64,000 nucleotides of DNA, taken from the NCBI RefSeq assembly GCF_050433505.1, contig NZ_JBNPXC010000001.1, positions 372,001 through 436,000 on the forward strand. Direction: 5' to 3'. This DNA is from Methanobacterium_D oryzae. Its GTDB lineage: Archaea; Methanobacteriota; Methanobacteria; Methanobacteriales; Methanobacteriaceae. Under the pieces are notes generated by a model. The model saw only the letters and a program-made list of their open reading frames with translations. It ran no database searches and was not told the origin of the DNA. Each line of letters begins with the position of its first letter. The stretch's first letter is position 1. Below are positions 37,396 through 45,405 of this stretch, piece by piece. A program made the translations under genes and the position numbers.

Positions 37396-37654
37396 TTTTT
37401 AAATAATATAATCATGATATTATTATAATTATTTGCTTATTTATTCTATAAATCCTCTAAATATATTATTTATAAAAAATTGGTGAAATAGAAGGTTTTA
37501 TAAGCTATTTAATATTTCTTTTAAAACGTATTTTATATTTAACTTTAAAATAATGACTTTAGACAATTAAGCGTTCTATGAAACTCACAAATTCAAATAA
37601 TCATTTGCTTAATTCTTGTTAATAGGAAAGTATATTAATAAGTTACGAAAAAGG

Positions 37655-37745
37655 ATGAATTGCCTCTCTCATTTGGGAAGATTGAGTAGATGGCCATTAA
37701 CTGAGTAATTGCCTATGTCCCTAAGGACATAGGTATTACAGATAA
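37655..37745 (+). ncRNA. Candidate small RNA with a perfect 9-bp hairpin
   Basis: TATATTAATA at 37631-37640 is a possible promoter with initiation near 37657. The hairpin CCTATGTCC (37712-37720), loop CTAA, GGACATAGG (37725-37733) is perfect. ACA and then TTTTT (37737-37751) follow. The intervening 50 nt are GC-richer than background. Confidence 0.5.
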
Positions 37746-37884
37746 ATTTTTAATATTATATTTAAATTTAACCTATCTATTAATTATATTTTTAACATTT
37801 TGGCATCTAAAATGCTTATTTTAAGTCAAAATATATAGAAATTTAGAATAATTGAAAAATAAAAATAGATAAGGCATTTTAAAT

Positions 37885-39120
37885 TTAAAATGTCTTAAGT
37901 TTCCCTTTTACAAGCATATCAGTTATACTTGTAATATCATCAAGCCAGAAATCAACTACTTGTTCTACTTTTTTATTCACAGCTTCAAGTTTGTATCCAT
38001 CTTCAAGGATTAATTGGGCACTTGCAGCTTTTGGGTTGTTTATAGGTTTTCCTATTTGACTTAAAAGCATTATTTGAACTTCTTGTACTCCTTCAACATT
38101 ATCAATTATGTCATTTGCAATTTTAGTTGATAGAAGATTATATATTTTACCAACGTGGTTTATTGGGTTCTTTCCAGAAGTTGCTTCCATGGACATTGGT
38201 CTGTTTGGAGTTATTAAACCATTTGCACGGTTTCCACGACCTACAGAACCATCATCTCCCATTTCTGCAGATGTTCCTGTGACGGTTAGGTAATATCCTT
38301 CTTCAGTTTTACAGGTATGGTTATCTGCTGTATTAATGAACACTTCAACATTTCTTTCTGTTTTATCTTGAGCTAATTTGGTTACTATTTCATTTAGCTC
38401 CTCTTTTAAGTTTATATAGGTATCTCGCCCATCAATATATTTAGATACTATTGCAGAAGCTACTGTAAGGGTTATAGTGTTATCGTCTCTAAGTCCCATG
38501 ACTTTAATATCTTCACCTACTGCAGGATACTTCTTTTTAAAATCTCTTGAATTTAAGAGATTTTCTGTAGCAAGAACTATGTTTTCTGTTTCTGAAAATG
38601 GGGCATAACCTACTCCAAATGATGTATCGTTAGATGACGGAGCTCCTCCTTTTCTTCTAAATACGTCTGTTAAATCTCCGGATCCGTGCCCAATCTTACA
38701 TTCAACAACTGTTGCAGTTTCAACATCAAGATTTATAATATTTTCCTTTAAATATTCTTTTGCAGCGGTAATAGCTATTCTGTCAAGACCCATTTTCTTA
38801 ATTTCAAGTTTTCCATCCTTTTCTTCATGGACTTCGGCAATTCCTCTACCGGTTAGAAGGATATCCATGGGCTTCATTATTTCTCCGCCACCAAACTCAG
38901 GGTTGGATTCGCCTGCTGTAATCTGAACTTCATCAGTATTATGGTGCATTATTTCTCCAAACCTTTCAATGTAGGCATTACATAAAGCTCTACTTACAGA
39001 TTCAGCTATTCCATCACTGATACTGTCGGGATGGCCTATACCTTTTCTTTCTACTACTTCAACTTCTTTTTCTTCAATGGGTTTTTGAATGAGCTTTTCA
39101 ACAAAAATATTTTTCTTCAT
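37885..39120 (-). CDS. mat: Archaeal S-adenosylmethionine synthetase
   Basis: A 411-residue archaeal-type MAT making SAM from methionine and ATP. Segments VERKGIGHPDSISDGIAE, DEVQITAGESNPEFGGGE and CKIGHGSGDLTDVFRRKGG, and ATSGKNPINHVGKIYNLL are characteristic of the archaeal family and quite unlike bacterial MetK. A GGAGG site precedes ATG. Stands alone on the minus strand. Confidence 0.96.
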   Translation of the reverse strand: MKKNIFVEKLIQKPIEEKEVEVVERKGIGHPDSISDGIAESVSRALCNAYIERFGEIMHHNTDEVQITAGESNPEFGGGEIMKPMDILLTGRGIAEVHEEKDGKLEIKKMGLDRIAITAAKEYLKENIINLDVETATVVECKIGHGSGDLTDVFRRKGGAPSSNDTSFGVGYAPFSETENIVLATENLLNSRDFKKKYPAVGEDIKVMGLRDDNTITLTVASAIVSKYIDGRDTYINLKEELNEIVTKLAQDKTERNVEVFINTADNHTCKTEEGYYLTVTGTSAEMGDDGSVGRGNRANGLITPNRPMSMEATSGKNPINHVGKIYNLLSTKIANDIIDNVEGVQEVQIMLLSQIGKPINNPKAASAQLILEDGYKLEAVNKKVEQVVDFWLDDITSITDMLVKGKLKTF

Positions 39121-39337
39121 AAATAGCCTCCACTTTTGAATACCTAATAAGTCATAAAACGTAATGGTAAGTTAAACTATGATCCATTTGTTCTTATTTT
39201 TTAAGATATTTAAATTTATTCTTACATATTGATATAAAATAAAACATAATATGTTAAGAAACTAAACTTAGACAATAATCTTGAGCCACAAACATTAAAA
39301 AATGGTTTTAAATCTTAATTTTATAGAGGTCACTATT

Positions 39338-39706
39338 ATGGAAACTATAGTAATAAATGAAACTAAAGAAACAGAGCTTGGAGAAAGTGAAGTTGCAGAT
39401 ACATTTTTTTCAAGATTAAGAGGAACAATGTTTAAAAAGAAACTTGAAAGGGGGCTAATTTTAAAGCTTCCAAGTGATAGAAGCAGGAGCGGTTCAGCTA
39501 TCCACATGTTTTTTGTGAGATTTCCATTAGACATTATTTTTGCAGATAAAGATAAAAAAGTAGTTGATATAGTTTCAATTGACCCTTGGAAGACTTATAC
39601 TCCTAAAAAACCTGCAAAATATGTTATAGAGATGGGAAAAGGTACCATAAAGTCTTCGAAAACTGAAATAGGAGATCAACTGGACTTTACTTGTAGAAAT
39701 GCTTAA
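39338..39706 (+). CDS. DUF192 family protein
   Basis: A 122-residue DUF192 protein. DTFFSRLRGTMFKKKLERGLIL and SGSAIHMFFVRFPLDIIFADKDKKVVDI are the family motifs. No signal peptide, unlike some bacterial homologues. GAGGT spaced 7 nt from ATG 39338 supports this start over an in-frame one at 39302. Function unknown. Confidence 0.85.
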   Translation: METIVINETKETELGESEVADTFFSRLRGTMFKKKLERGLILKLPSDRSRSGSAIHMFFVRFPLDIIFADKDKKVVDIVSIDPWKTYTPKKPAKYVIEMGKGTIKSSKTEIGDQLDFTCRNA

Positions 39707-39756
39707 TTTATCTAGGTATATTAAAAAAATAAATATATGATTTAATCCTGAATAGA

Positions 39757-40335
39757 TTAAATCTTTGTTATTTCAAATTTACAGAAGTCATCTCCCATTG
39801 CCCAGCAGTTCACTTCTTTAAATTGCCAGCTTATACCGGTTATTTCTGAAAGGCCTCCTGTAATTCTACCTCCTTCATAATAACAAACAGCTTTATCTAA
39901 ATTTGGCATTCCTGCGCTGCTCATACTTTCATCGAGTCTAACCACGATTTTTTCATCTTCAATGCTTTCGGTAGTTAAAATACCATAACCCCAGTTTTTA
40001 AAATCGAATCTAACGAGGTCAAGCCAGGCTTCAACATCTCCTTTTTCAATGTTTCCAGCATCTATATTTTGTTTGGCTCTTAGGGTTGAAAATTCTCCTC
40101 CTGCTATTCGGAGTATAGATCCCATGGTTCCCATTCCAAACTGTTTACTTCCGGTAATGATAATTGATCTTAGAGCACCTACAGAATTTGCAGAAACAAG
40201 TGTCTTTCGTTCTTCACAGAAAGGGCCTGGTCGTGTAGCATCTGTTTCAGGGCTTAAACATAGTATACTTGCACCTTCTTTCAAAATTAAACCCATATTT
40301 TCTAGATATTCATCGTAATTTGTGTATTTTGGCAT
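39757..40335 (-). CDS. V4R-domain protein without DNA-binding domain
   Basis: A 192-residue protein with a C-terminal V4R domain (NLDKAVCYYEGGRITGGLSEITG, then VNCWAMGDDFCKFEIT). The region before (EERKTLVSANSVGALRSIIITGSKQFGMGTMGSIL) is of a kind found with this domain in methanogen proteins. Unlike the regulator at 6429-7199, there is no winged helix. It is 10 bp downstream of a roadblock gene, so the two probably form an operon in signalling. Confidence 0.8.
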   Translation of the reverse strand: MPKYTNYDEYLENMGLILKEGASILCLSPETDATRPGPFCEERKTLVSANSVGALRSIIITGSKQFGMGTMGSILRIAGGEFSTLRAKQNIDAGNIEKGDVEAWLDLVRFDFKNWGYGILTTESIEDEKIVVRLDESMSSAGMPNLDKAVCYYEGGRITGGLSEITGISWQFKEVNCWAMGDDFCKFEITKI

Positions 40336-40345
40336 TTAATCACCT

Positions 40346-40690
40346 TTATAACATATCGCGTATACGTTCTGCGCTTCTTTTCATTTCTAATCGTATTAGT
40401 CCTAAATTTATATTTGTATCTGTTATTACTGCTAGAATTGCTTCTCCAGAATCTATCATCAGTGTTTTACCTCTGGTACCTTCTATCATGACTTGTTGAA
40501 GTTTTTCGTGTTTCATTTCTTCTGAAGATCTTTCTGCTGTACCAAAAACAGCTGAAGACATAGCTCCTACAAGTTCTGAATCTATATCATTAGGAACTTC
40601 TCTTTCAATGATTAAACCGTCTTTTCCAACTAATAGTGATCCAGTTACTCCTTCAATTCTACCCAAGTCTTTAAGCACTCTATCCATCAT
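40346..40690 (-). CDS. Roadblock/LC7 domain protein
   Basis: A 114-residue roadblock/LC7 (MglB-like) protein. GVTGSLLVGKDGLIIEREVPNDIDSELVGAMSSAVFGTAERS is the typical fold sequence. These proteins usually dimerise and regulate small GTPases; no GTPase gene is adjacent. GGAGG 8 nt before ATG 40690 makes this start better than 40711. Palindromic TTCATGAATAT-type repeats lie upstream. Confidence 0.85.
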   Translation of the reverse strand: MMDRVLKDLGRIEGVTGSLLVGKDGLIIEREVPNDIDSELVGAMSSAVFGTAERSSEEMKHEKLQQVMIEGTRGKTLMIDSGEAILAVITDTNINLGLIRLEMKRSAERIRDML

Positions 40691-40790
40691 GTTTACCCCT
40701 CCGATCTCCAATAAATTCTATTAAAGTTCTTAAATTCTTAATAGTTTTATTGAAGACATTATTAAATTTTTCAAGCATTTATAATGAACA

Positions 40791-40895
40791 TTCATGGATA
40801 TTTATCTTTTTTCAATAATAATTTAGAAAATTACCATATATTTACGGTATAATAGCCATAGAATCTTAAAATTCTTCATGAATATTCATGAATAT
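40791..40895. promoter_or_regulatory. Repeated TTCATGAATAT sites upstream of the roadblock operon
   Basis: TTCATGGATAT is at 40791-40801, and exact TTCATGAATAT copies are at 40875-40885 and 40885-40895, one helical turn apart. The first lies just outside a minus-strand TATA box (CATTATAAATGC, 40778-40789). They look like binding sites of a dimeric regulator. The rest of 40691-41158 is AT-rich with no gene. Confidence 0.45.
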
Positions 40896-41158
40896 CCATT
40901 TATGATAATTTCATATAAGCTTTTATAAAAATAGCAAAACAAAAAGGTTTAATAGGATATCTAATATATAAAATATGATTTATTTTATCTCTACTTTCTT
41001 TTAAATTCTTTTATAACCAAAGTACATGTGTGTGAGTATTAAATAATTATTTAAATGTAGTTTAAAGGTAAAAAGTAAAAAAATCTAATATAGTTTATCA
41101 TACATTGAAATTCTGAATAATAACTTAGATATAAAGTAAATTAAGCATATTTAATGGT

Positions 41159-41554
41159 TCACTGTCTTTCTTTTATAGAATTTAACGCCATTTGGGCAAC
41201 CTTTTTAACTACAGGGTTTTCATCATCCGATGCTTTTTCCAGTGGTTCTATTGCTTTTTTATCATTAGTTGCAGAAAGACCTATAGCAGCAGCGTATCTT
41301 ACACTTGCTTTTTCATCATTTAATGATTTAATTAAAGGTTCAACAATTTTGTCATCGTCAAACATACCTAATGAAAGAGCAGCAGCTTCTCTAACATGAC
41401 AATCTTCATCATTTAAAGCTTTAATTAATGGATCTACAGCTCTGGGATCTGCTAACTCTGCAAGAAGTTCTGCAGCGTCCTCTCTTCTTCTCCATTCCTC
41501 ATTTTCAAGTTCCTTTACAAGATTTACTAAATTTCTTCTTTGTGGTTCAGCCAT
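41159..41554 (-). CDS. HEAT-repeat (PBS lyase type) protein
   Basis: A 131-residue solenoid of about four 31-residue repeats with unit pattern ...VDPLIKALNDE...VREAAALSLG. The repeats read RRREDAAELLAELADPRAV, HVREAAALSLGMFD, SVRYAAAIGLSATND and VVKKVAQMAL. Such proteins in archaea are binding scaffolds or lyase-like; no enzyme is implied. AGGAGGT precedes ATG. Confidence 0.88.
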   Translation of the reverse strand: MAEPQRRNLVNLVKELENEEWRRREDAAELLAELADPRAVDPLIKALNDEDCHVREAAALSLGMFDDDKIVEPLIKSLNDEKASVRYAAAIGLSATNDKKAIEPLEKASDDENPVVKKVAQMALNSIKERQ

Positions 41555-41611
41555 GCACTACCTCCTGTTATATTATATTGTAGTTTAAAATTTAAATAAG
41601 TTATTCATTTT

Positions 41612-42196
41612 TTAGCTTTTTTTATTATTTATAATCTCGTCGATAATGCGTCCACTTAAAACAGATTCTGGTCTGTCAATTAAAATATCACTTTCAGAAT
41701 TAGCTTTATCATCTTTCTTTTTAAAAAGAAGCCAGAATTTCCTATTTCCTTTCCCAGTCTGGATAAGGGCATATCCACCTTTAAGTTTTTCACCATCAAG
41801 CCAGATATCGATATGTCCATCTTCAACGGTATGATCCATAGAAATATTCTTTTTTAAATTTCGATATGTGCCAGTATCCCAAACAATTACAGTCCCTGCA
41901 CCATAATTTCCCTTGGGAATTATTCCTTCAAAATCAATATAATCAATAGGATGGTCTTCTGTTGGAACTGCAAGCCTTTTTTGACCTGGATCCAAAGAAG
42001 GTCCTTTAGGTATTGCCCAAGACTTTAGAACGCCATTAACTTCCAGCCTGAAATCGTAATGAAGTCTACTGGCATCATGCTTTTGAACAACAAATCGGGG
42101 ATTATCAAAACTAACTTTTTCACTTGAAGTAGGTTCGGGAGTCTTTTTAAAATCTCTTTTTTCTTTATACTTTTTTAAAGGATCTTCTTTTGCCAT
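41612..42196 (-). CDS. 3'-phosphoesterase domain protein (LigD-type)
   Basis: A 194-residue stand-alone phosphoesterase domain like that at the N-terminus of bacterial LigD, acting on 3' ends in DNA repair. Key segments are FVVQKHDASRLHYDFRLE (His and Asp ligands), SWAIPKGPS, EDHPIDYIDFEG and PKGNYGAGTVIVWD. No polymerase or ligase domain is fused and no Ku gene is adjacent. AGGTGA precedes ATG. Confidence 0.92.
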   Translation of the reverse strand: MAKEDPLKKYKEKRDFKKTPEPTSSEKVSFDNPRFVVQKHDASRLHYDFRLEVNGVLKSWAIPKGPSLDPGQKRLAVPTEDHPIDYIDFEGIIPKGNYGAGTVIVWDTGTYRNLKKNISMDHTVEDGHIDIWLDGEKLKGGYALIQTGKGNRKFWLLFKKKDDKANSESDILIDRPESVLSGRIIDEIINNKKS

Positions 42197-42253
42197 ATAT
42201 TCACCTAATTGGTTTTATAATGACTAAATAAGATTAATAATGAAGTTGTTAAT

Positions 42254-42943
42254 TTATATGATCCTTAAGTCTGAAGGATGACCTAAAACTTCTACACCTT
42301 CAAAATCATGTAATTTTGCAGTGTTTTTAATGTCAATTTCCCTCATATGAATGGTGATTATTTTTCCTGCTGAAATTGCAGAAAATGGGCATGCTACTGC
42401 ACATGCGCCGCATCCCTGACATTTAAGAAGATCTATTTCAATTCCAGGAGTTATGGCATCACCAGGGCAGTCTGCAGCGGCTTCACAGACTTCACATTTT
42501 TGACATAGATCCAATTCGAGTTTGGAAGGCAGTACCGTATCTAAATCTCCAGATTCAAGATCTACAGGAATTATACGTGTTTTAACTCCGCCTTTCCCTG
42601 CCTGAGCAACTGCATTTGTAATGAGTGTGTCTGCAATTCCATTCACAATTTTACCTATTGTATTTGAAGTTGCAGGAGATACAATTAGAAGATCATATTT
42701 TCCAAGTGAAAATCTGCCTGTAATAGGATAACTGAATTTTTGCTCCTTTTCTCGGATTAATTCATTATAGTATCCGCCGGTTATTTTTTCTACCCTTTCA
42801 TAAAGTCCATACATTTTAAGGACTTCTTCACCTGCTGCAGAAAGTAAAACAGTTACATCATGTTTGGCCATTAACTTTTCCAGTAATTCAACACTGTCTA
42901 AAAGTAGGTGCCCTGCTCCTGTAATTCCAAAACCTATTTTCAT
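42254..42943 (-). CDS. Flavoprotein-ferredoxin, dihydromethanopterin reductase-like
   Basis: A 229-residue protein. Residues 1-150 are an FMN-binding flavoprotein domain (GITGAGHLLLDSVE, SPATSNTIGKIVNGIADTLITN). The C-terminus has two 4Fe-4S motifs (CQKCEVCEAAADCPGDA and CQGCGACAVACPFSAI). The layout matches archaeal DmrX/AfpA-type proteins linked to dihydromethanopterin reduction. Electron flow from the clusters to FMN is implied. GAGG precedes ATG. Confidence 0.85.
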   Translation of the reverse strand: MKIGFGITGAGHLLLDSVELLEKLMAKHDVTVLLSAAGEEVLKMYGLYERVEKITGGYYNELIREKEQKFSYPITGRFSLGKYDLLIVSPATSNTIGKIVNGIADTLITNAVAQAGKGGVKTRIIPVDLESGDLDTVLPSKLELDLCQKCEVCEAAADCPGDAITPGIEIDLLKCQGCGACAVACPFSAISAGKIITIHMREIDIKNTAKLHDFEGVEVLGHPSDLRII

Positions 42944-43085
42944 TTTTTAACCTCAACATTGGAATATGAAACATAAATTCAATAATTAAAAAATCTTGAG
43001 TTTATAAGAATATTATGGAGTTAGTTATATTTATAAAATTAGATTAATAATAAAAAAGGAAATGAAGATAAAAGAAAGATTTAAA

Positions 43086-44354
43086 TTAGAATTCAATATA
43101 TTTATATGCTTCGTCTTCTTCAAATGCATAGTGAACTTTGGTATATTGGCTCATGAATTCAGATACTTCATCTTTAACATTTTTGCCATCCATAGCCACC
43201 ATTTTTATAAATTCGGCCACTTCTTGCATTTGAGCTTCTTTTAATCCTCTTCTTGTAATTTCTTGAGTTCCTAATCTTATTCCAGAAGGATCATCAGTTC
43301 GTTTACGGTCATCCCATGGAAGAAGATTTTTATTTAAGATAATGTTGTTGGCTTCCATGTCTTTTGCCATTTTAGCAGCACTGTATATTTTTTTAACATC
43401 CATAGCAACCTGATGGGACTCAGTGAATCCTAAATCTTCGCATAAAACATCAAATCCAAGTTCATATAGGCTTTGAGCTAGCGCTTTAGCATTTTTAACT
43501 ATTTGATCTGCATAATCACGACCAAACTCAATCATTTCTGCTAAGCTTATACCAAGTGCAGCTACGTGGTGAAGGTGGTGGTTACTTACGACTCCCGGGA
43601 ACACAGCTTCATCAATTGTTTTCTTTAATTCTTCTTTACAGAGAATTATACCTCCTTGAGGACCGGGGAATGTTTTGTGTGTACTTCCAACAAGTAAATC
43701 GGCCCCTTCTTTAAGTGGATCCTGGAATTTACCTCCTGCTATTAATCCAAGAACGTGTGCTCCGTCATACATGACTTTTGCACCTACTTCATCTGCTGCT
43801 TCTCTTGCATCTTCTACTGGATGAGGGAATAAGAATAAACTTCCACCAAGAAGAACTACTTTTGGTTTGTTTTTTATAATTTCCTTCTTCATGGCATCTG
43901 CATCAATATTCATCTTATCATTATCAAAAGGATGTGAAAGAATCCTTAAACCTCTTATTCCTGCTGCACTTACTTCTGCATGACTTATATGGCCACCTAC
44001 AGGCACATTTAATGCCATAAGGAGATCATCAGGTTTTGTAAGGGCAAAAAATGAAGCTAAATTGGCAACAACTCCTGAATTTGGCTGTACATTTGCATGC
44101 TCTGCATTGAATAATTTTTTTGAGAGGTCTATTGCCATATTTTCAATAGTATCTATATATTCACAGCCTTCGTAGAGCCTTTCACAAGGTAATCCTTCTG
44201 CATATCTATGAGATAGATCTGATGCAAGAGCTTCTCTTACAGTTGTGCTTGTTATATTTTCACTTGCAATTAAATTTATACTGTCTTCCATCCATTTATG
44301 ATGTTCTTTGGTTAATTCTTTGATCTTTAGGGCATATTTTTCATTTTCAAACAT
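43086..44354 (-). CDS. glyA: Serine hydroxymethyltransferase
   Basis: A 422-residue PLP enzyme interconverting serine and glycine, with tetrahydromethanopterin as C1 carrier in methanogens. The PLP lysine is in VGSTHKTFPGPQGG. SHRYAEGLPCERLYEG, YDGAHVLGLIAGG and NSGVVANLASFFAL are canonical. GGAGG precedes ATG. It is isolated from other C1 genes here. Confidence 0.96.
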   Translation of the reverse strand: MFENEKYALKIKELTKEHHKWMEDSINLIASENITSTTVREALASDLSHRYAEGLPCERLYEGCEYIDTIENMAIDLSKKLFNAEHANVQPNSGVVANLASFFALTKPDDLLMALNVPVGGHISHAEVSAAGIRGLRILSHPFDNDKMNIDADAMKKEIIKNKPKVVLLGGSLFLFPHPVEDAREAADEVGAKVMYDGAHVLGLIAGGKFQDPLKEGADLLVGSTHKTFPGPQGGIILCKEELKKTIDEAVFPGVVSNHHLHHVAALGISLAEMIEFGRDYADQIVKNAKALAQSLYELGFDVLCEDLGFTESHQVAMDVKKIYSAAKMAKDMEANNIILNKNLLPWDDRKRTDDPSGIRLGTQEITRRGLKEAQMQEVAEFIKMVAMDGKNVKDEVSEFMSQYTKVHYAFEEDEAYKYIEF

Positions 44355-44511
44355 TGATTATCCTCCGAATAAAAAGTAACTAAGATTAGCCTTATGTAAA
44401 TATGTATAAAATAAATGAGTATAAATACTTTCAAATATAATTGACGAATTTGTTATTGTTTTAATTGTGTTATTTCATTTAATGGAAAATAATAATTAAA
44501 AAACTTAAAAG

Positions 44512-45204
44512 TTAAAAGTTTTTATTTTCTTTAAACATCCTTTTAGTGCGCATTTCTTCTAAATTAGAAACTATTCTGGATAATTCACTTGCCGGAATAC
44601 TTACCATAACTTCTTCAGGTTTAATATTCATGTTATTTCGTGCTCCAACATCACCAAATCCATAAGTAACTTTTCCAGTTAAATAGGGAATAGACGCCAT
44701 TGAACTGCAAATTGGTCCAGAATCAGCACCTAAACCATGAGCACCTGAGTCATATGCATTTGCATGTAATATTTCCATGCCTTGTTTTGCTTTACATACA
44801 ATAAAAATTACATCCGGCTCAAATTCTGCTTTGTTAAGAGGAGCGAAAGTTACTGCCTGGAAAATACCAGGATCTACATTTAAATTTTGTTTCCATGAAC
44901 GTTGAACAGCGGGAATATCTTTATAGACTCCCATTGGGACTAAAAATGCGCCACTTTGCATATTTGCAGGGAATTCACATTTATCTTTAAGTCCTGAATA
45001 TCTTGCACCACCCATACATTCTTCTTCCTCCGCAGTTGCATAAAAAACTTCTCCATGCATAGCTTTTTCAAGTTTTGTGCAAAATCTTGATTTTTCTCCT
45101 TCTTTTTCGATATTTTTTGGTTCTTTTACAGACCATTTTATAGCTACAGGCTCATTTTCTAATTTTAAAAGTTCTTTTAATTTTTCCCCTAATTCATTAT
45201 CCAT
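44512..45204 (-). CDS. DUF169 family protein
   Basis: A 230-residue protein of the DUF169 family, common in methanogens and anaerobes, of unknown function. Motifs are LENEPVAIKW near the start, CTKLEKAMHGEVFYATAEEEECMGG, VPMGVYKDIPA and GADSGPICSSMASIPYLTGKVTYGFGD. Conserved cysteines in EEECMGG and GPICSS may bind a metal. GGAGTG lies 6 nt before ATG 45204, and the earlier GTG 45213 falls inside it. Confidence 0.85.
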   Translation of the reverse strand: MDNELGEKLKELLKLENEPVAIKWSVKEPKNIEKEGEKSRFCTKLEKAMHGEVFYATAEEEECMGGARYSGLKDKCEFPANMQSGAFLVPMGVYKDIPAVQRSWKQNLNVDPGIFQAVTFAPLNKAEFEPDVIFIVCKAKQGMEILHANAYDSGAHGLGADSGPICSSMASIPYLTGKVTYGFGDVGARNNMNIKPEEVMVSIPASELSRIVSNLEEMRTKRMFKENKNF

Positions 45205-45405
45205 GATAAACACTCCAACTAAAATTATAGAATTTTGTTAATATTAATTTTATCAAAAGAGGGCTATTTGGGGAGTTATTTTTATAAGGTTTAAAATAAG
45301 GTTATAAGTCAATTAATAAGAAAATAAGCATTTAGATTAGTTAAAACTAAAAATTAGCAGAGTTTAATTAAAAAATAAAAGATTTTGAGAGTTAAAAACT
45401 CTCAT

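Larger units (their letters stand above)
37108..37884. other. 777 bp AT-rich intergenic region
   Basis: No protein gene is visible. It holds two structured, GC-richer islands at 37320-37395 and 37655-37745, each preceded by a TATA-like element about 25 nt before. The rest is AT-rich. Confidence 0.6.

Noticed and set aside
37655..37745. C/D box guide RNA
   Set aside because: GGATGAA and CTGA occur, but there is no proper C'/D' pair or consistent guide spacing.
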